Below are positions 59,189 to 64,000 of a stretch of 64,000 bases of DNA, in pieces. This stretch comes from Gemmatimonas sp. (GTDB lineage: Bacteria > Gemmatimonadota > Gemmatimonadetes > Gemmatimonadales > Gemmatimonadaceae). The stretch is from NCBI RefSeq assembly GCF_027531815.1, contig NZ_JAPZSK010000010.1, positions 124,001 through 188,000 of the forward strand, in the 5' to 3' direction. A program made the position numbers and the translations under genes. Position 1 is the first letter of the stretch. The number at the start of each line of letters is the position of its first letter. The notes under the pieces were generated by a model. It was not told the DNA's origin, did no database searches, and saw only the letters and a list, made by a program, of their open reading frames with translations.

Positions 59189-60048
59189 CGCCCCCCCGGC
59201 GCGGGAATCAGCAGCCAGTCGTACAGTGCATAGGCCGCCGGCAGCACGAAAAAGAGCGAGTCGAGGCGGTCGAGGACGCCGCCGTGACCCGGGAACAGTG
59301 TGCCGCTGTCCTTGACGCCGGCCTCTCGCTTGAGGAGTGACTCGGCGAGATCGCCGACCTGCGCGACCACACTGATGGCGGCGCCGAAGAGGACAAGGCC
59401 CCACGGGGTAAATGCCAGCTGGGCACGCGGAACAAGCAGGCCGTGCACGAACGCGTAGGTAGCCGCCACGGTTACCACGATCGCGCCGACGGCTCCCGCC
59501 ACGGTTTTCCCCGGGCTCACACTGGGCATGAGCCTGCGTCCGCCGATGAGCCGCCCGCTGAAGTACGCCCCGGTGTCGCTGGCCCAGGTGAGCACCACCG
59601 GAAACAGGACGGCCAACGCTCCCGCAGTATCACCCACCGCGTAGTTGTGATAGCGCAGTGCATAACCGAAGGCGAGCGTTCCGCCCGTATACAACACACC
59701 GTACACCGTCGTGCTGGCCGCGCCCAGCGGCTTGCCATCGACTCCGCGCAACCAGATGGCGACGCCCAGCACGAACAGCACGGGAAGAATCCACGCGTAG
59801 AGCGGGATGCGCAGGACCCCCAACACCTCACCGTGCACGGCGATCGGCACGAGCGCCGCGGCGATCACGCCGAGGACGACGAGCGGTGTTGCGCCACCTT
59901 CCCGAGCGAGGCGATAGAACTCCCACGCTCCGACCCCGGCGAGCGCGCCGAGCAGGGTGGCGAGTGGCGCCCCCCCGATCCAGATGATCCCGATGGCAAG
60001 TGGCACACCAATGAGCGCCACAAGGACGCGACGACCGAGTTCGTTCAC
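59185..60048 (-). CDS. cdsA: Phosphatidate cytidylyltransferase
   Basis: 287 aa, about eight membrane helices, GTG start. The family signature near the C-terminus reads VGDLAESLLKREAGVKDSG and GHGGVLDRLDSL. Makes CDP-diacylglycerol, the substrate of the PssA encoded at 21759-22649. 13 bases after uppS; overlaps dxr (ATGA). Confidence 0.94.
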   Translation of the reverse strand: MNELGRRVLVALIGVPLAIGIIWIGGAPLATLLGALAGVGAWEFYRLAREGGATPLVVLGVIAAALVPIAVHGEVLGVLRIPLYAWILPVLFVLGVAIWLRGVDGKPLGAASTTVYGVLYTGGTLAFGYALRYHNYAVGDTAGALAVLFPVVLTWASDTGAYFSGRLIGGRRLMPSVSPGKTVAGAVGAIVVTVAATYAFVHGLLVPRAQLAFTPWGLVLFGAAISVVAQVGDLAESLLKREAGVKDSGTLFPGHGGVLDRLDSLFFVLPAAYALYDWLLIPAPGGR

Positions 60049-60061
60049 GACGCAGCAGGGG

Positions 60062-60814
60062 TTACGGAGTCACCCGTCCGAAGCGACGGTCACGACGCTG
60101 GAAGTCGCAGATCGCCTCGTACAGGGCGGCGCGATCGAAATCGGGCCACAGGACGCTGGAGATGTACAGCTCCGCGTAGGCAACCTGCCATAGCAGGAAG
60201 TTGGAAAGGCGTTGCTCGCCGGAGGTACGAATGAGCAGGTCCGGGTCGGGGCAGTCGGCGGTGAAGAGCCGACTCCGGAACTGCGCTTCGTCGATCTCCT
60301 CCGGTACCAGCCGCCCCTGCAACACATCGGTGGCGAGGCGACGGGCCGCGCGCACCAACTCGGCGCGACCGCCGTACGAGATGAAGAGGTTGAGGCCAAG
60401 ACGCGCCCCGCCCGACGTTTCCCGCCGCACCCGATCGATCGCCGCGGCCGCGGCGGGGCTAAGGCGGTCAAGATCGCCATGTACATGGACGCAGACACCC
60501 TGCCGGGCGAGATCCGCTGCCTCACGGGCAATGAACTCCTCGAGCAGCGACATTAGCGCCGACACCTCGGTTTCCGGCCGTTGCCAGTTCTCCTGCGAAA
60601 ACGCGAACAGCGACAGCCATTCGACGCCGGCTGCGAGGCACCCCTCCACCACGGCGCGCACCGCCTTCATGCCCGACCGATGGCCGAATGGGCGCGGCAT
60701 GTGTCGCTCCCGCGCCCATCGGCCATTTCCATCCATGATTATCGCGATGTGCCGCGGCACCGCCCCATGCACGCGAATGCGCGCCAACAGATCCGACTCG
60801 GTATCAGTCATCAT
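60062..60814 (-). CDS. uppS: Undecaprenyl diphosphate synthase
   Basis: 250 aa cis-prenyltransferase making the lipid carrier for wall polymers. Catalytic Asp28 in IIMDGNGRWA; FAFSQENWQRP, LFISYGGRAEL and DLLIRTSGEQRLSNFLLWQ are all present. ATG ATG at the start leaves the first Met ambiguous by one codon. A 52-base gap precedes it, after frr. Confidence 0.96.
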   Translation of the reverse strand: MMTDTESDLLARIRVHGAVPRHIAIIMDGNGRWARERHMPRPFGHRSGMKAVRAVVEGCLAAGVEWLSLFAFSQENWQRPETEVSALMSLLEEFIAREAADLARQGVCVHVHGDLDRLSPAAAAAIDRVRRETSGGARLGLNLFISYGGRAELVRAARRLATDVLQGRLVPEEIDEAQFRSRLFTADCPDPDLLIRTSGEQRLSNFLLWQVAYAELYISSVLWPDFDRAALYEAICDFQRRDRRFGRVTP

Positions 60815-60866
60815 GGGTTGAGGCGGTGACGATGGAGCACAGCACGGCGCATCCGCTGTGGCGGAA

Positions 60867-61418
60867 TCACACTTCCATGATTTCGGCTTCCTTGGCCTTC
60901 AGCAACGCCTCGAGTCGGCCGATCTCATCATCGTGCACTTTCTGCAGCTCCTTCTCGGCGTGCTTCTTGTCGTCCTCCGACACGCCGTCGAGCTTCTTGA
61001 TCTTGTCGCGCGCATCGGTACGCGCATGTCGAACGGCGATCTTGCCATCTTCCGCGAGCTTGTGAAGGATCTTCACGAGCTCCTTGCGGCGCTGTTCCGT
61101 CATGCTGGGCAACGGCACGCGGATGATGCCGTTCTGGTGAGCCGGATCCAACCCGAGCTCCGACTCCCGGATCGCCTTCTCGATCACCTTCGCCTGCCCC
61201 TTGTCGAACGGGGTGACGAGCAGGATGCGGGGTTCGGGGGCGGAGACGGAAGCCACCTGATTGAGCGGCAGCAGCGAGCCGTAGGCCTCGACCTTGATGG
61301 TATCCAACATGTTCGGCGAGGCCTTCCCCGAGCGAACGCTCGAGAACTCCCGCTTGGCGTTGTCGAGGGCCTTGTCCATGCCGGCCTTCGCGTCCTTCAG
61401 GATCTGGGCAATGCTCAT
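60867..61418 (-). CDS. frr: Ribosome recycling factor
   Basis: 183 aa, standard RRF length. Three-helix bundle sequence with [15 protein letters not shown] and [15 protein letters not shown]. Splits post-termination ribosomes with EF-G. The ATG overlaps the pyrH stop (ATGA). Confidence 0.97.
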   Translation of the reverse strand: MSIAQILKDAKAGMDKALDNAKREFSSVRSGKASPNMLDTIKVEAYGSLLPLNQVASVSAPEPRILLVTPFDKGQAKVIEKAIRESELGLDPAHQNGIIRVPLPSMTEQRRKELVKILHKLAEDGKIAVRHARTDARDKIKKLDGVSEDDKKHAEKELQKVHDDEIGRLEALLKAKEAEIMEV

Positions 61419-62164
61419 GAAACCAGTGTCCCTACGCGTTCGCCCTTGATGGCGCGCTCGATGGCACCGGGGCGGTGAAGGTTGAGTACGACGATCGGCA
61501 ACTGATTCTCCTTGCAGAGCGTGATGGCCGTCTGGTCCATCACCCGCAGTTCCTCGAGCATCACGTCACGATAGCTGATCGTCTCGTACAGGGTGGCGTT
61601 CGGGTCCTTCTTGGGATCGGCCGAGTACACGCCGTCGACACTCGTGGCCTTGATGATGACGTCTGCCTTCATCTGAATGGCCCGCAGTACCGCCGCCGTG
61701 TCCGTGGAAAAATACGGGTTGCCGGTGCCGGCGGCAAAGATCACGGTGCGCCCCTTCTCGAAATGCCGCAACGCTCGCCGACGGATGTAGGGTTCCGCCA
61801 GCTCCTCCATGCGGATGGCGGTCATCACGCGGGTGTCGAGTCCCTTCTTCTCCAGCACGTCCTGCAGCGCCATGGCATTGATGACGGTCCCCAACATGCC
61901 CATGTAGTCGGCGCCGACGCGATCCATGCCCATCTGCGAGAGTTGCGTCCCGCGGACGATGTTGCCGCCACCGATCACCAGGCCGAGCTGAACGCCCATG
62001 CGCGCCACCTGCACGATCTGGTCGGCGAAGAACCCGATGCGTTCGAAATCGAATCCCACCCCTCGATCTCCGGCAAGCGCTTCACCGGAGATCTTGAGGA
62101 GAATGCGCCGAAAGCGCAGTTCGGACCCGCCTTGTGCGAGCGCACCGGTCGCGGATTCGCTCAT
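61415..62164 (-). CDS. pyrH: UMP kinase
   Basis: 249 aa hexameric amino-acid-kinase-fold enzyme phosphorylating [28 protein letters not shown] and [16 protein letters not shown] are signature segments. Six bases after tsf, coupled to frr. Confidence 0.97.
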   Translation of the reverse strand: MSESATGALAQGGSELRFRRILLKISGEALAGDRGVGFDFERIGFFADQIVQVARMGVQLGLVIGGGNIVRGTQLSQMGMDRVGADYMGMLGTVINAMALQDVLEKKGLDTRVMTAIRMEELAEPYIRRRALRHFEKGRTVIFAAGTGNPYFSTDTAAVLRAIQMKADVIIKATSVDGVYSADPKKDPNATLYETISYRDVMLEELRVMDQTAITLCKENQLPIVVLNLHRPGAIERAIKGERVGTLVS

Positions 62165-62170
62165 GGCGCG

Positions 62171-63052
62171 TTACTCGGCGCCGAGCTGCAAACGCGCGAA
62201 GCGGTCCACCGTGATTTCGCCACCCGCCTTCTTGCCATGGTCGGCGACCAGCTGCGCGATGGTGATGGCTGCGTCGCGGACCCACGGCTGCGGCATGAGC
62301 GTGACGTCCTTCAGGAACGCCTCCACCTTGCCCGTCGCGATCTTTTCGATCATGGCCTCCGGCTTCCCCGCTTCGCGGGCCTGCCCTTCCGCCACGCGCT
62401 GCTCGGCCTCCAGCTTCTCCGCCGGCACACCGCGGCGGTCGACGGCAATGGGCGCAGTCGCCGCGATATGCTCGGCGATGTACTTGACCAGGTCCTTCGT
62501 CGCCTCGTGGTTGGCCACCTCCGGGGAGGAGGCGGTCACCTGCACGATCGTGGAGAGCTTGCCGTTGTGATGGCGGTACATGCCCACCTGGCCATTGGCC
62601 CCCGCGTCGAAGCGCACCGTGCGCTTCACGTTCACCGCTTCGCCAGTCTTCGCCGCCGCCGCCTTCACGTACTCTTCAACCGACTCCGACGGGCTCCCGG
62701 TCATCGGCTCGGCAAGGAACGCCTCGGTGTCGGCCGCCGTGGACTGGATCCGGTGGGCGAGGAGTGTCGTGACGATCTTGCCGAAGTCTTCGTTGCGCGC
62801 CACGAAGTCGGTTTCGCACGCGACTTCGATGAGCGCGGCCGACGCGCCGTTGTTGAACACTTCGCCCCCCACGATGCCCTCGCTCGTGGAGCGGTCGGCA
62901 CGCTTCTCGGCCTTGGCAATGCCCTTTTTGCGGAGGTACTCGATGGCGGCGTTCATGTCGCCGTTGTTCTCCTCGAGCGCCTTCTTGCAATCCATCATGC
63001 CGGCGCCCGTGCGCTGGCGGAGTTCCGCTACGTCCTTGGCCGTGATCGCCAT
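62171..63052 (-). CDS. tsf: Elongation factor Ts
   Basis: 293 aa; guanine-nucleotide exchange factor for EF-Tu. The N-terminal UBA-like domain (VAELRQRTGAGMMDCKKALEE) and the EF-Tu contact TDFVARNEDF are typical. The central domain begins near AVDRRGVPAEKLEAE. Separated from rpsB by 165 bases holding a strong hairpin. Confidence 0.97.
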   Translation of the reverse strand: MAITAKDVAELRQRTGAGMMDCKKALEENNGDMNAAIEYLRKKGIAKAEKRADRSTSEGIVGGEVFNNGASAALIEVACETDFVARNEDFGKIVTTLLAHRIQSTAADTEAFLAEPMTGSPSESVEEYVKAAAAKTGEAVNVKRTVRFDAGANGQVGMYRHHNGKLSTIVQVTASSPEVANHEATKDLVKYIAEHIAATAPIAVDRRGVPAEKLEAEQRVAEGQAREAGKPEAMIEKIATGKVEAFLKDVTLMPQPWVRDAAITIAQLVADHGKKAGGEITVDRFARLQLGAE

Positions 63053-63113
63053 CGTCGAGTCCCTGTCTATCGCTGAAGTGTGCGTGGTCGGTACTGGGAA
63101 GGTACTGCTCTGT

Positions 63114-63148
63114 GCTACAACAACGCCGCCGGGAAGAGCCGGCGGCGT
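63114..63148 (-). terminator. Terminator/attenuator between rpsB and tsf
   Basis: Perfect 10-bp stem (63123-63132 with 63139-63148) and six-base loop, followed on the minus strand by TGTTGT. Its place between rpsB and tsf suggests it reduces read-through so that S2 is made in excess of EF-Ts. The rest of the 63053-63217 gap shows nothing I can assign. Confidence 0.7.
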
Positions 63149-63217
63149 CGCGTTTCAACATCCTCGGCAGCAGCGCGAGTGGCCACCGCCATCGGAAACC
63201 GAGCGGAACGTCGGCGG

Positions 63218-64000
63218 TTACTCGGCGCTGTCGGCGGAACCGGCGTCTTCACCGGCATCACTCTCGCCGGCGGGGGCGTCGCCACCCTTCAGGCGCGCGG
63301 CGATGGCTTCCGGCTTCGCCCGACGGCGGCGCGGGCGTCCACCGCGGTCGTTGTTGCCACTGCGGTCGCCGCCACCACGGTTTTCACCGCCACGCCCTCC
63401 ACGATCGCCACGATCGGCGCGCTCTGCCCCACGGTCGCTGGAGAACGTGTAGGTCTCCTGCTCTTCTTCCGACGGACGGCTCGGCGCCTCGCGACGCGCC
63501 TCGTCGATGGTGTCGGCAATCACCTTGGTGATCAGCTCCACCGACCGAATGGCATCGTCGTTGCCCGCGATGGGTACCGTGATGAGGTCCGGATCGGCGT
63601 TCGTATCGACGATAGCTACGATCGGCACGCCCAGCTTGTTGGCTTCGGAAACGGCGATGCGCTCCTTCTTCGAGTCGATGATGAACAGGAGCCCCGGAAG
63701 GCGGTTCATCGACTTGATGCCGGAGAGGTACTTGGACAGCTTCTCGCGCTGACGCGACATGAGCAGCTGTTCCTTTTTGGTGTAGTTCGCGAGCGAGCCA
63801 TCTTCGCTGCCGGCCTCAAGCTCCTTCAGCTTCTTGACCTGCTTCTTGACCGTCTGGTAGTTGGTGAGCATGCCGCCGAGCCAGCGCTCGGTTACGAACA
63901 TCCCGCCGCAGCGCGCGGCCTCGTCGCGCACGATGGCCGCGAGCTGGCGCTTGGTGCAGACGAACAGCACGTTCTCGCCGCGCAGGACGACCTCGCGGAC
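63218..64000 (-). CDS. rpsB: 30S ribosomal protein S2 (partial), RGG-tailed
   Basis: The 5' part is cut by the right window edge; 260 codons are visible in frame. The S2 core is clear (GENVLFVCTKRQ, TERWLGGMLTNYQT, LPGLLFIID, IPIAGND-like VPIAGNDDAIRS). After the normal end (about DTIDEAR) there is an unusual tail of roughly 85 residues: Glu/Ser linker, an Arg/Gly/Asp-rich RGG-like run (RGGRGGENRGGGDRSGNN), a basic RPRRRRAKPE patch and an acidic end. Tail function unknown. Confidence 0.95.
   Translation of the reverse strand, partial: VREVVLRGENVLFVCTKRQLAAIVRDEAARCGGMFVTERWLGGMLTNYQTVKKQVKKLKELEAGSEDGSLANYTKKEQLLMSRQREKLSKYLSGIKSMNRLPGLLFIIDSKKERIAVSEANKLGVPIVAIVDTNADPDLITVPIAGNDDAIRSVELITKVIADTIDEARREAPSRPSEEEQETYTFSSDRGAERADRGDRGGRGGENRGGGDRSGNNDRGGRPRRRRAKPEAIAARLKGGDAPAGESDAGEDAGSADSAE

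Overview
The window is GC-rich, densely packed bacterial chromosome from a Gram-negative (diderm) organism. Gene content, the style of the regulatory proteins and overall resemblance suggest Gemmatimonadota. That assignment is my inference and would need a marker-gene tree. I see no insertion sequence, prophage, CRISPR array or tRNA. No stretch over 300 bases lacks a gene; the longest gaps are 49248-49453 and 3919-4090. At 20 junctions the stop of one gene overlaps the start of the next (ATGA, GTGA or TGATG), so translational coupling is the dominant arrangement.

Layout. (1) 1-3918, minus: aspS-phoH-ybeY-corC, all chained by ATGA overlaps. (2) 4091-6081, plus: a predicted outer-membrane protein and rlmN. 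(3) 6010-16823, minus: an extended tryptophan cluster, in transcription order GAF protein, trpD, [lexA inserted on the plus strand], trpC, trpF, trpB, a HEAT-repeat protein, an HD-GYP-like protein, trpA, a YqeK-like HD protein, a LytR_C protein. The two proteins between trpB and trpA appear to share an N-terminal domain. (4) 16958-30048, plus: truA, a lipoprotein HtrA protease, then purB-purC-small membrane protein-pssA-purS-purQ-purL-purF and ppdK; purine synthesis and phosphatidylserine synthase sit in one coupled operon. (5) 30091-31700: tmRNA with its terminator and a DusB-type tRNA dihydrouridine synthase on minus, and a divergent PtsN-like gene on plus. (6) 32172-42516, minus: folC-hisS-proS-lysA-phosphoesterase-guaA-amidohydrolase-MATE, preceded by accD. 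(7) 43481-49247, minus: the rod-shape operon mreB-mreC-mreD-mrdA-rodA. (8) 49454-54401, minus: rpsO-pnp-M16 peptidase-ald. (9) 54539-56399, plus: a transmembrane Ser/Thr kinase and a possible small Fis-type HTH ORF. (10) 56365-64000, minus: the conserved rpsB-tsf-pyrH-frr-uppS-cdsA-dxr-rseP-lipoprotein operon, with rpsB cut by the window edge.

How it works together. Translation and RNA turnover (S2, EF-Ts, RRF, S15, PNPase, tmRNA, three aminoacyl-tRNA synthetases, RlmN, TruA, Dus, YbeY) dominate, together with envelope growth (Mre/Rod, UppS, CdsA, Dxr, RseP, PssA, AccD) and purine and tryptophan biosynthesis. The most unusual points are the signalling genes embedded in the trp cluster, the 53-codon membrane ORF welded between purC and pssA, four promoters that place the -10 box 5-9 bases before the start codon (predicted leaderless mRNAs), a folC gene whose conserved N-terminus begins upstream of any standard start codon, and Arg/Gly-rich tails on S2 and PNPase.
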